64,000 nt of DNA from Nipponacmea schrenckii (taxonomy: Eukaryota; Mollusca; Gastropoda; Lottiidae), in NCBI GenBank assembly GCA_030562195.1, contig JAUJPP010000005.1, positions 11,342,826-11,406,825 on the forward strand, written 5' to 3'. The stretch's first letter is position 1, and each line of letters opens with the position of its first letter. Shown here in pieces: positions 11,333-22,520 of this stretch. A program made the position numbers and the translations under genes. Below the pieces are notes generated by a model. It saw only the letters and a list, made by a program, of their open reading frames with translations, ran no database searches and was not told the origin of the DNA.

Positions 11333-11600
11333 CCATTAAAGGGGCTGTAAAGAGGTTCTTCGAATTTTTGTATGTGTATCAGGAACACTGATAGCATCAA
11401 TTTTCATCATTCCAATCTTCAGTCAGACATCTGTGGTTCCTGCAACTCCGGGTCATTATCCACGAAATTTGCTTTATCACGTTTATTTTTCTGTCGAATT
11501 ACGGGAACCGCGGAAATCTAATTGAAAATTGAAATGGTGTAAATTGATGCTCTCTGTGTCCCTAATACACATAAAATATTTAAGAAAACCTCTTTTAAAC
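11333..11600 (+). repeat. dispersed element with TTAAAGGG end
   Basis: The copy starts ccattaaaggggctgtaaag, then aggttcttcgaatttttgta and tgtgtatcag, followed by a catcattccaatcttcagtc block. The same blocks occur in the same order, on the opposite strand, at 34190-34735. No coding capacity was seen. Confidence 0.5.
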
Positions 11601-12656
11601 AAAAGGGTCGAATTAAACTTCTTTGGCATCCCTTTGATTAAAAAGTGCTGGCGGAAATGGCGACCCAGCGCTATGTTCCCGACAATTTATGAAACAGCGT
11701 GTTGTCTCTCATACATCATTTTTCTGGTTATGCTAATACATCAGATAATTTTGAAGTATATCAGAAAATATTGCCAACATTCTTAAATAATCATGATTTA
11801 TTTCAAATTTGTCGTGTCTTTTTTTTTCTACAGACGGTCGGGCTATAAATTATACGCCTTTATCTAACAATTTTATACGACGTTGTTAGGGTTAATAAAT
11901 GATGAATTTTAAAATTATTGCAACTGAAAAACGCATATCATGTGAAGATGGGGGTGTGGATTAGTCTAGCATAGTGAACCACAGCAATCATACCAAGGAA
12001 GGTGCCAAAACTTCAGCGATATCTATCACAGAAGATTTGTAGAACAGAACATTTGAAGGGAAGGAGCTTCCTAAAATACAAGCGTATCAACAATGTTAGC
12101 AAACGTATATTTTCCTATCAGTAAGGTTTTGAATGCATGTGAAAAATTACTAAACCGCCACAGAAATTTTTTGAAAGCACGACTGGTTACGTTTTGGAAA
12201 ATAGTAAAAATTTTAAAGTTTTGATTTAATAAATTACGTACATGGGCTTTTCAGTAATTTAACCTTAAGTCAGTACGCTCTTTATTTAACCGAATAATTC
12301 GCTGAAATATTTACAAGCTTATAAACCCAATTATAATATCTCAATCATTTTTAAAATGAAAATTTCACTTCCAGTTTGTCTGCAATTTATGATAAAAGTA
12401 CCGTACTTAGTATAAATAAACAGCATTTGAGATTATACGACGACATACGACGCATTTGGTTGATTTGTAAAGTAATTCTTAATTAATTAACGTTCTTCAG
12501 CGTAGATATTACTATAATACATGACGTCATTGCTGTTTAAAAATTGATACGGGTTATTAAATCACGTCTCTCTTAAACCAAGTAAGCAGATATTAAGACG
12601 CATATACCACTTTAGTTTAAAAGTTAAAAAATATAAATAATATATATTTATCTTAC
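11601..12656. other. intergenic or intron of the 12.7 kb gene
   Basis: Very AT-rich. I searched the minus strand for a second exon of the 12.7 kb gene and found none that I would defend. Confidence 0.3.
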
Positions 12657-12725
12657 CTGCTCGTCTTCGGCAAATATCAAACAAAGCGAAAGAAGAAAAC
12701 AAAACACGTTGGATAAGGTCCTCAT
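12657..12725 (-). CDS. first coding exon of a secreted or membrane protein (partial gene)
   Basis: On the minus strand an ATG at 12725 opens 23 codons, MRTLSNVFCFLLSLCLIFAEDEQ in two parts: a short basic start, a hydrophobic core (VFCFLLSLCLIFA), then acidic residues after a likely signal-peptidase site at about residue 19. It ends exactly at CAG|gtaaga (donor at 12656-12651), phase 0. A TATA box lies about 195 bp upstream of the ATG, and the intervening sequence has no strong upstream open frame. The signal peptide, consensus donor and TATA box together make a real first exon likely. The mature protein is unknown because no downstream exon was identified below 12650. Confidence 0.6.
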
Positions 12726-12917
12726 ATTTGCTGTTAAGAATACTTATAAAACACAGAAGCTATTAAAGATAACGTCTTGAAATGAAGAAAATTGCTTAAT
12801 GAAAGTTTGTTGAAGTGCTGCTGTTCCTTCGAGTGTGTTCGATGTTCTTTTACAAAACGTTCGCGTTAAAGTTTCTGATTTTACCCGCACTTGAGTTCAT
12901 CCAATGTGTGAAGCGCT

Positions 12918-12926
12918 CTTTATATA
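12918..12926 (-). promoter_or_regulatory. TATA box of the 12.7 kb gene
   Basis: Minus strand tatataaag inside gtatataaagagcgc. A start site about 30 bp downstream (about 12890) would give a 5' UTR of about 165 nt before the ATG at 12725. Confidence 0.5.
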
Positions 12927-12959
12927 CAATAATGTCCCCACTAAGCACAAATCAATACC

Positions 12960-13560
12960 TTCCCAACTAATCGGCGAGTGCGAAAGGTAAAGATTGGAAC
13001 CAATAGTTGATGTAGTAAGAATATTTACTTCTTCAATCAACACGCCGTTTGTTTCATCTCTCCTTATTAAGCTTAATGAATACTAAATATTAAAACTTTC
13101 GTTTGAAGTAGCATGACGTTATAAGGCATTCCGAAGCTTCAATGAAAACCTTTTGTTTACGGAAGCCAACGGAGCAATACTGCTTCCATTAAAAAGATCG
13201 AAACTTTTAGCAACCATCGCTTTGACATTTCCATCAGTTTCGTAGACGAAGTACGGACGTTAATGTGCCTTACTAGAAGTTTCTTGGGTGTCAAGTCAGA
13301 CCCGTTAAATTTTTAATCTTATAAATTTTTCTAGTGCGCATACTTGCAAATAAGTTTAACTTAGGATCTGTGTTTCTGTTCCCCTTTAACTTTAGGCTAT
13401 TTTGTGTTTGTTCCTGATTGTGATTTTTGAATTTAAGCATGCTTATGGGATTTGACCTCTGAAAACTCTTTTATCCCGTTTGAATATTTCGTATCTTATT
13501 TAAACGGCATTTTGTCTTGTCTGTCGTCTGTTATTAACCACATTTCCTTTCTCAATGATG
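12960..13560. other. upstream region, nothing recognised
   Basis: Region 5' of the 12.7 kb exon. Apart from AT-rich sequence I see no gene or array. Confidence 0.3.
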
Positions 13561-13564
13561 TAGG

Positions 13565-13930
13565 TTGAAGTTATTGACATGGAAAAAGCGTCTAGGTGTT
13601 CGGATGGAACAATAAACCAAGGCCCCGTGTTCTACAGGCTGTGCACGTTAAAGATCCCTCGCCAGAGAATAATCTTGTACCGCTGTCCTGGAAAGGTTTC
13701 CCTTATAATCCGGGAAAGATTAATGCCAAGAGGTTTGGCCAAGGACCAGCTGGTAGAAAAGATCCCTGTCATGGCGGACTTGTGAACCTAAGTTGTTATC
13801 ATTGTAGAATATAGTTGTTTCTTTTCTTTTTTCTTTTCTTATAGCACATTGAATGGCGTCCCCGGTCTTCATTAGCCCATTAGATGCAGATGTTAAGGAC
13901 GTAAAACTCCATTCGTTTCATTGTATTTTC
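13565..13930 (+). mobile_element. SINE-A interrupted by SINE-B
   Basis: SINE-A runs from ttgacatggaaaaagcgtct (13575) to ctggaaaggtttccct (about 13690). It resumes at attgaatggcgtccccggtc (about 13848) and ends ggacgtaaaactccattcg. Between these is a 3' SINE-B piece (ataatccgggaaagattaat to gtttcttttcttttttcttt, about 13693-13842). This is a nested insertion: the SINE-B is younger than the SINE-A here. Confidence 0.75.
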
Positions 13931-14940
13931 TGCCGGTCGCCTCTTATGTCATGCACCATAATTTTCTAATCTACGGATGTTCCTTCGAAAGACTTGACTA
14001 GTTCAATTATTAGAGATTTTTAAAAAAAAAATCAGATTACCCACTATCCATTACGAATCGTCCTTGTTTTTATAACATCACAATTCTTTGATCAATCGAA
14101 ACGTCTTCCTATCGTGGTAACTAAATTTGTCAAGTGGTAGAAGTGTGCCTTAGGAGGTAGAACTATAATGGAATAGTCACTTCAGATGAATTCTGAGATC
14201 AGTCCAATATGAAAAATTCAAGTGACAAGAGATCGTTCTATGATAGCTGGAGATCAATCTAATTATGACTAACGTATCATTTTGTTATTCTACTTTGGGT
14301 TTCGCTATCCGACAAATCGCCATAAGTTAGCAAGAAGCGGATTTCATATTTCATGCTTTGATTGGTTAACGCACGATTGTAGAACGCACCTGTGGTAAAA
14401 AATTGTTAGATCGCAGTCGAGACAAAACAATAAAAACGTTATTTAAGAAATGTTAAGAAGTTTTTTTGTGCGTAGCAGGGTTACTGAGAGCACTTATTTG
14501 CACCATTCCGGCTTTCAATCAAACGTATGTGGTTCCCGCTATCACACTTAAAGTTAGGTGTTTGACCGCCACTAATCGCGATAGACGTAAAAATATGCGA
14601 TACAAGCATATTTTGGAATTTGTGACGTCATCAAGCACTTAACGCAGGTAACTTGGTCAATGTGAGGTGAGAATAAAATTAAGTCGTCATTGCAGTTACG
14701 TCAGACTCATTTATCTATTATCACAAATTTCTACTGTTAATGCGATAAAAGCTTCAATTAGGTTTCAGATTTTTGTAGAGATGGAACAATGGGGTTCCGT
14801 ATTGAAATGTGAATATATCTTATGTATCGAATATATAATCGGTCGTTAATGGGATAATTTCATAAAATCAGAACTTATTTTTAGACATAGAATTGAATAA
14901 AGGGCTAACATTTTATGGTGAGAAAAAAAAGCGGAAAAAG
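13931..14940. other. intergenic, nothing firmly recognised
   Basis: 14490-14560 (ttgcaccattccggctttca and neighbours) resembles the catcattccaat block of the dispersed family at 11394 and 34205. No gene was seen. Confidence 0.35.
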
Positions 14941-14954
14941 CACATTAAAATAAA

Positions 14955-15025
14955 GGAAATGAAATGAAATTTATGGAGTTTTACGTCCTACTTTTCTGCA
15001 CCTTATGGGCTAATGAAGACGGATA
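14955..15025 (-). mobile_element. SINE-A 3' end
   Basis: Minus-strand SINE-A terminus: gtccgtcttcattagcccat, aaggtgcag, ggacgtaaaactcc and the ATTTC tail. Confidence 0.7.
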
Positions 15026-15071
15026 CAAATAAATGAAAGGACGATAGTATTGGTATAGACATATAGATTTC

Positions 15072-15090
15072 ACCCCCCCCCCCCCCCCGG
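15072..15090. repeat. poly-C tract
   Basis: A C homopolymer of about 16 bases followed by ggg. Similar C or G runs occur at about 27284, 33990, 40690, 47858, 55471, 56651 and 56684. Confidence 0.9.
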
Positions 15091-15945
15091 GAAAAAACTT
15101 TCATGCTGATGAATTTTATTACAGCAAATTAACACACTAATCACCCAACCCCTTACCCCTCCAGATAAATGACTTGTCCCTCTAGTAAATGACTTGCTCC
15201 ACCCACTGAATATTTGAGTCTCTTTACCCCCTTTGCCCTTCCAGATAAATAACTTGCCCTTTTGAATAGTCAAGTCTGGTCCCGTTTTAACCTGTGCCAG
15301 TATATTCTCTAGTCTCAGTGATCCAGTAATGTTCATTACAAGTTCATCATATTGTCGTTTCTTCGACGTTTATAACTTCGCCGTACTTTACATTAGACAT
15401 GGTAACTGCTTCTAAAGTAACCCATTTGATATAATCAGCACGACTCGTCCGTCATTTTAACAAATCCGCTTTTGATTGTCTACAACCCTTCATATTGTCG
15501 ATTAATATTGTTATGATATATTGAGTACGCTTGTCATGGACTTGCTCACATTAATATCGCTTTAATATCGTCAAAGCAAGAGGCAATTTTATCCTTGGCT
15601 GACTACAGATAGTTTAATACTGGGTAAAGTCTTACAGCTAGAGTCACAGACATTTAATAACGACATCTTAGTAATCTTTATTTATTGCCCACTTCCTTCT
15701 TTTAACCAATATTTAATGCGTAGGTTGACCACCATGTATATACACTTAACCCAAACGCAAATCTCTTTTATTTGGTTCGCTGTTCAACTTCAGACTGTAT
15801 CGAGGGTTCTATGAGTCTTTTCTTGATTCAGCAATAAAACGAGTACTAGCCATCCGAACCGCAGTTTAGATTATACATAAGTCATAATGAAGATTATGTA
15901 TGGTTATCACGCCACGACGGCTGGTAAGTTTGTAGCTGATATCGC
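15091..15945. other. intergenic; short gataaatgactt repeats then nothing
   Basis: 15160-15270 contains three loose copies of ccagataaatgacttgtccc. No gene was recognised in the remainder. Confidence 0.4.
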
Positions 15946-16505
15946 AGACTACGTTGTTGTTGATAGATGACAAGTTAACGTTCGCTTCCAATGGATGCTG
16001 ATATTGCAAACTAGGTAGTTGTTGATAGATGACAAGTTTAACGTCAGCTTCCGACGGATGCTGATATCTAAACTAGGTAGTTGTTGATAGAGGACAAGTT
16101 AACGTTCTCTTCCAGCAGATTCTGTTGTCGCAAATTTTGTAGTTGTTGATAGATGACAAGTTAACGTCTTTCCAGCGGATGCTGATCGCAAATTTTGTAG
16201 TTGTTGATAGATGACAAGTTAACGTTCGCTTCCGACGGATGCTGATATCACAAACTAGGTAGTTGTTGATAAATGACAAGTTAACGTTCGCTTCCGACGG
16301 ATGCTGATATCAAACTAGGTAGTTGTTGATAGAGGACAAGTTAACGTTCTCTTCCAGCAGATTCTGTTGTCGCAAATTTTGTAGTTGTTGATAGATGACA
16401 AGTTAACGTTCTTTTCCAGCGGATGCTGTTATCGCAAATTTTGTAGTTGTTGATAATTGACAAGTTAACGTTCACTTCCAGCGGATGCTGATATTGCAAA
16501 CTAGT
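15946..16505. repeat. 60-62-bp minisatellite, about 9 copies
   Basis: Units contain gtagttgttgatagatgaca, agttaacgttcgcttcc and ggatgctgatatc. Starts at about 16018, 16080, 16143, 16200, 16263, 16322, 16384 and 16446 give spacings of 57-63 bp. The core agttaacgttcgcttcca also occurs once at 8479-8496 and, diverged, near 37448. Confidence 0.9.
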
Positions 16506-17115
16506 TATTTTTTTTTTATCCTAGTCAGCACTTCCGACATGCACCAATGAAAAGTAGAATAAAGGGTTGAAAAATCCGGGGGCAAAGATGTAGTGCCTGG
16601 TAATAGATCTTAATTGCATAAGAAACTAAAAATCGGCCTTTTTGTCTAATGACTTTGTCTGATGGCATAGATCAAATGTACTTATTCGGATAATATGAAA
16701 TCAGTTGTAAACAAAGACGCAAAACATCTACTTTAATGGACCGTCTTGGAGAGTTACGTGACATCATGCTTTAATCTGTCTGCTCCGTGTTTTTTAAAAT
16801 ATTTTGACGAAGGCAATTTTACACGAACGTCATAACAACATAAATTAGTTACGACGGATCTCTCTCTCCAAGATGTCGTTTCATACGGCATATAAACTTC
16901 AAAATTGTCCGTTGAAATACAAAGACAAATTAGTCTCATTTATTCTGTAATGGATATTTATGAAAAAGTACAATACCGTAGTTAAAGTAATGCAACGCAT
17001 CATTACGTTTTAAAAGATTGCGTTCGATTCCTGGGGTTTACAGAAGCACAGTTTCATTGAGGCGTTCGACACCTGTGGTTTTTTCACTAAGCTGAATCAC
17101 AATATGTATGAACTC
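16506..17115. other. intergenic, nothing recognised
   Basis: No exon or element was seen. Confidence 0.3.
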
Positions 17116-17119
17116 GACA

Positions 17120-17990
17120 TATTAAAAGTTTATAGGTTAGATAACGTATTGTAGATCAGAAAATGTTGCTTACTTTTCTGAAAGCTTTGATGTCGATTAG
17201 ATAACGTCGCTTCTCTCTCTGAAATCTGTGATGTCGATTAGAAAACGTCGCTTTGTTTTCTGATAGCTGCGATGTCGATTAGAAAACGTCGCTTTGTTTT
17301 CTCATAGCTGCGATGTCGATTAGAAAACGTCGCTTCTCTTTCTGAAAGCTGCGATGCCGATTAGAAAACGTCGCTTTGTTTTCTGATAGCTGCGATGTCG
17401 ATTAGAAAACGTCGCTTTGTTTTCTCATAGCTGCGATGTCGATTAGAAAACGTCGCTTTGTTTTCTCATAGCTGCGATGTCGATTAGAAAACGTCGCTTT
17501 GTTTTCTCATAGCTGCGATGTCGATTAGAAAACGTCGCTTTGTTTTCTCATAGCTGCGATGTAGATTAGAAAACGTCGCTTTAATTTCTGAAAGCTGCGA
17601 TGTAGATTAGAAAACGTCGCTTTGTTTTCTGATAGCTGCGATGTCGATTAGAAAACGTCGCTTTGTTTTCTCATAGCTGCGATGTCGATTAGAAAACGTC
17701 GCTTTGTTTTCTCATAGCTGCGATGTCGATTAGAAAACGTCGCTTTGTTTTCTCATAGCTGCGATGTCGATTAGAAAACGTCGCTTTGTTTTCTGAAAGC
17801 TGCGATGTAGATTAGAAAACGTCGCTTTGTTTTCTGAAAGCTGCGATATAGATTAGAAAACCTCGCTTTGTTTTCTCATAGCTGCGATGTAGATTAGAAA
17901 ACGTCGCTTTAATTTCTGAAATCTGCGATGAAGGTTAAATAACATTGCTTTAATTTCTGAAATCTGCGATGTAGATTAGAAAAAACGTCA
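17120..17990. repeat. 41-bp hairpin-containing satellite array 1
   Basis: About 20 units of 41 bp: gctgcgatgtcgattagaaa then acgtcgctttgttttctcat, then a. Each standard unit contains agaaaac and gttttct 8 nt apart, a perfect 7-bp inverted repeat. Flanking units near 17140-17200 and 17900-17990 are diverged (aatttctgaaatct variants). Confidence 0.92.
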
Positions 17991-18258
17991 ACAATTTGAA
18001 CAAGTTTAAGGGCGAGAAATTAAGAGACAAACCAGGGTGCATAGGTTACCAATATGAATATTAAATTGTGTTATATCTGTGATAACAGAATCAAGGCAAA
18101 AATTAAGCTACATCTATTCATAATAATGACAGTATATTTCCACAGGGACTTGTAGAAATATTCCCATTGCTACTTGATTGAATATCTAATAGCTGTGTTC
18201 AATTCACATGTATTTCGATACACTTTTCCTACTGATGTCATCGTATCCCAAATATACT
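17985..18258. repeat. non-tandem spacer, duplicated at 18535-18815
   Basis: About 270 bp starting gtcaacaatttgaacaagtt is present again from about 18540 with almost no difference (one visible change is cttttcctactg against ctttttcccactg). With the adjacent array this makes a higher-order repeat of about 550 bp. Confidence 0.85.
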
Positions 18259-18540
18259 TGTTTTCTCATAGCTGCGATGTCGATTAGAAAACGTCGCTTT
18301 GTTGTCTCATATCTGCGATGTCGATTAGAAAACGTCGCTTTGTTTTCTGAAAGCTGTGATGTAGATTAGAAAACGTCGCTTTGTTTTCTGAAAGCTGCGA
18401 TATAGATTAGAAAACCTCGCTTTGTTTTCTCATAGCTGCGATGGAGATTAGAAAACGTCGCTTTAATTTCTGAAATCTGCGATGAAGGTTAAATAACATT
18501 GCTTTAATTTCTGAAATCTGCGATGTAGATTAGAAAAAAC
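18259..18540. repeat. 41-bp satellite array 2
   Basis: About seven units of the same 41-bp family. The last four unit types, including the tatagattagaaaacctcg and gaaggttaaataacattgc variants, repeat the order found at 17830-17985. This shows that an array end plus spacer was duplicated as a block. Confidence 0.88.
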
Positions 18541-18815
18541 GTCAACAATTTGAACAAGTTTAAGGGCGAGAAATTAAGAGACAAACCAGGGTGCATAGGT
18601 TACCAATATGAATATTAAATTGTGTTATATCTGTGATAACAGAATCAAGGCAAAAATTAAGCTACATCTATTCATAATAATGACAGTATATTTCCACAGG
18701 GACTTGTAGAAATATTCCCATTGCTACTTGATTGAATATCTAATAGCTGTGTTCAATTCACATGTATTTCGATACACTTTTTCCCACTGATGTCATCGTA
18801 TCCCAAATATACTTA

Positions 18816-20439
18816 TTTACCTGTATTTATCTTAACCCACTACACTTCGTTTTTTTGGAGTGGAAATAAGAACAATGCGTCTATTGATGCTTATGAGCTA
18901 AATGATTTGATTGGCTGTGCGTTCCTTTTAAGATTCTAGGACAAATTTTGATTTTCACAATATTTAGATATGGACAAATAATTTTATTCATTTGTATAAC
19001 CGCGGTCTCGACGAAGTATGACGAATGGGGTTGTGGTTGGTCATAATGTACTGCCGTGTGCAAGGTAAACGAATAAAAGTCATATGTTCCTGAGCTGCGT
19101 TCCAAGATATAAATTGTTACTCTCTTCGGGCCCAGGGTGGGGGCAAGTAATTTATTCGGGGAAAAAGTGTTTAAATCCAGTAATGATATCGGTATGTTTT
19201 TATGGTTTTTGCAGGGAGCTATCAATTTTTTCGTGAGGCATTGTCCCTCTCCCTTGCCCCAACCCTACCCCTTTGGTGCTAGGGGGTATGATACTCTTCC
19301 CCACTTAGTGCCTCAGACGTTACCGTAAAACTACCAATTCCCACCGGTCTCCAACCTTAACCAACCAACCTGAAACGTCCGCTTGTTCACTTGAGCAAAT
19401 CTAATGGTATTTCATTTGGGAAATTAGAAGACGTAAGAGGTTAATTGGTACAATGGAATTAAAGTACCCGAGTCATTATTAGCTAAATGGACTCTTTGAC
19501 AGGGATCGCTACTTGGCAACCCAATCCGAAAGCGTTTTAATAAATCAAATCATATTACCATGCGGAGGCAATGGTAAAGTAAAAGGGACTTTAGTTGGGA
19601 TCACGTTACACAGAACATTCCTATGTAGATATTAGGGGATGTAAACTGAAACTTGGTTAACCCTCGAAAGCACTGGTGCAGGAATTTCTACCTTGATGAG
19701 GATTCAAATCTACGGCTAGGATGGACTCTTGACGGGGATCGCTACTTGTCAACCTTATTCCAAGGGCATTTTAACAAATCAAATCCAATTACCAAGCGGA
19801 GGTAATGGTAAAATAATATGGGATTTCGGGGTCAAAATTGCGGAAGTTTTAGTTCTTGGGGATGAGGTTTGAGGTAGGAAAGGTGTAAAGGCACACCATT
19901 CACCCACCTCTCGCAGAAACACCGCTATCAGACTCGGTAACGATTAGTTACCAGTGAAATTTTCACTAGGAAGCCAACTGCGTTTATATGTGGCTTTGGG
20001 ATATATCAACAATCTTATTGGACGTTTTACCCACGTTTTACAGCGATACTCAGACCAATAGCAATTGTAATAATAACGAAACATAATTGACTTTCAAGCC
20101 AATAGAATCCAATCTAGAGGCAGTTCATACATGGGTAGTTTTACATTAACTCGAGATCAGCTCTTTCAACAGAGTGTATAGTAAATATTTTGTCGTGTAT
20201 GTTTTACATATATATATGTATGCTAATACACAACAATACTTTTCATTGTCTCAGGCTATTTGGATTTATAAGTTGGCGTGCAGCTGAAATTGTCTTGTAG
20301 GTTTATGAGGCCAGTATGGGTTTTCAAAATATATAAATACGATTTAACTTCCTTATTATATTTAGGTAACTTTAAAACCAGTTGCCACTGTCAAAGGTTT
20401 GTGCCAAAATTTGTTCCCCATCAATATCACAATTTGCCA
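18816..20439. other. intergenic, local direct repeats only
   Basis: 19490-19570 and 19725-19815 share gacggggatcgctacttg-type and aatggtaaa-type phrases, a diverged direct duplication about 235 bp apart. 19005-19040 has one diverged unit of the 43-bp minisatellite of 30 kb. No gene was seen. Confidence 0.4.
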
Positions 20440-20745
20440 AATTGTAGAAAAATGAAAGAAAATATTGGTTTTCTCGTCATTATTATTCTTGATTGATAAA
20501 TGTGTTGCCAAATCGTGTAATAAAAATACGCGAAATCGAATCAAAGAAGACTATATTAAAATTTAACAACATTAGACACGCTAAAATAAAGACTATTTTA
20601 ATAAAAGAACAATATACATTGTCTCTCTTAGATTTCAGAGATATTACTTTCGGTTTGTTAACACTGTTTCTGTATCGTTGATGCAGGTCGGCGGAGTTGA
20701 CTATTAAAATGTATACTACAAGACCCCGTGTGTTACTGGATTGCC
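20440..20745. repeat. dispersed repeat, second copy
   Basis: Partner of 3960-4270. The shared block starts ttgtagaaaaatgaaagaaa at 20441 and is nearly base-for-base identical to about 20688. Confidence 0.75.
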
Positions 20746-20814
20746 CCCTTAAAAAATTCTGACAACCGACCAATGCCGTTACTTCACTTAAGATCACACC
20801 CCATTTTTCTTCGG

Positions 20815-21235
20815 TTATATTACTTGCCCCTCTAGAGATATTACTTGTCCCTCGAGAAATATTACTTGCCCCTCTAGATATATTACTTGCCCCTCTAGAT
20901 ATATTACTTGCCCCTCTAGATATATTTCTTGCCCCTCTAGATATATTACTTGCCCCTCTAGATATATTTCTTGCCCCTCTAGATATATTTCTTGCCCCTC
21001 TAGATATATTACTTGCCCCTGTAGTATATTACTTGTCCCTCGAGAAATATTACTTGCCTCTCTAGATATATTACTTGCCCCTCTAGATATATTACTTGCC
21101 CCTCTAGATATATTTCTTGCCCCTCTAGATATATTACTTGCCCCTCTAGATATATTACTTGCCCCTCTAGATATATTACTTGCCCCTCTAGATATATTAC
21201 TTGCCCCTCGAGGAATATTACTTTCCCCTACGAAC
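20815..21235. repeat. 21-bp satellite, about 19 copies
   Basis: Uniform unit tattacttgcccctctagat plus a. Variants have atttcttgc or ctcgagaaat in place of the tctagatat part. Each unit carries the palindrome tctaga or ctcgag. Confidence 0.93.
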
Positions 21236-22369
21236 CATCAAGCCTAACTATGAACATATCCAGTTCAAGTAAAATCCCCGCCATTTTAACCTTCTTTTCT
21301 TCTTGTAAACTGTATTAAACGCGTGCATAGTTAATTTTATTAAAAGTTTTCCTTCCGATAGTCTGGGAAATGAATCCTACAAACACAGCCACAAGCCTCG
21401 ATTGAAAACTGGATACTTGAGACTACGTAGAGACTATTTCAAAATGGCGTCTGATCAATGACGACATTAAAATTTCTTGATCAAGAAGAAAACGACTACT
21501 TTCGTTACAAAAAGAAATATTGGTATTTTGACGCACATCTTATTTAATCTTAACATTTCAAACCGTACGTGCACAGGCATGACTAATTGTTAAAAATATT
21601 CCGCGAAATGGTAATCAAACAAGACCAGATGCAAGAAAGCATTCGATTGGACACTGTTCAAACAATAGAACATGCATCAAAGAATCTGATTGGATATTGG
21701 GTAAACACATTTTGGCCAATAATATGTTTTCTTAGAACTTGTGCTACACGATACTCCAATACACTTTAAGGTTTCAGGTATTGACTATTTTATTATACTT
21801 CTGAAGAACACTTGCTACGAATTTGATGATTCCCGGAAAGGCATTGATTCTTTTCAACCATATAGGCTAAATCAACACATCGGTTTTAGGCAATCCACTT
21901 CACACCATCTCAACTGCTGGTACGGTCGATAGCATCAATCCTATAATGATCATTTTAACACCAATGACTGGAAGCTACCATCTGCTATCTGATTGGGAAA
22001 TTTAATTTGCTGACCACAAAAACAGGAAACCTGTAAATAATGTTGAGGGAGCTGTCGGGCTGTCATGAGATCTGTGTTTTTCTTGAATGATCCAGGCCAC
22101 ACATTTTCGACCCAAACTACTTAGCACTAGGATATCATATACCCTCTGCGATACAAGAATTTATACGATCGATTTAAAATTACCTGGTCAGGATTGCTAC
22201 GTGAAAAACTTTCATGAAGTCCATGTGCCACGGTCCTATCTTTTCGTATTAAACTGTGTCTACGACGCCAACTCTTTTTAGGCGTAGAAATGAGAACAAA
22301 GCGTCTATGACGAGAGCCAATGTGCCTGGAGTTCATTAAAATATGAAATTTGCGTACCACAAAACGAAA
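21236..22369. other. intergenic, nothing recognised
   Basis: Several 60-codon open frames exist, but none has supporting splice or start context. 22282-22325 (tagaaatgagaacaaagcgt) resembles 18860-18885. Confidence 0.3.
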
Positions 22370-22520
22370 AACCTTTCAGTCACGTTGGGAAATTATTTGG
22401 GGTCAATATGACTTCTACAGACACCTGTTTTTTTTATATATGTTTTGCTATGTTTCATCATTGTTACGACGGACACTCCTTTTGCCAGGCTTTTTACCCA
22501 CGAACAGAGAAATATTTAAG
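22370..22520. repeat. dispersed repeat pair with 23270-23390
   Basis: The phrases cctttcagtcacgttgggaa, gtcaatatgacttct, ttttgctatgttt and cactccttttgccaggcttt recur in order at 23271-23390 with about 15-20% change and a shorter middle. Confidence 0.6.

Noticed and set aside
17120..18540. CRISPR-like array of repeats with palindromes
   Set aside because: Units are head-to-tail without unique spacers, in a eukaryotic context, and no cas genes are present.
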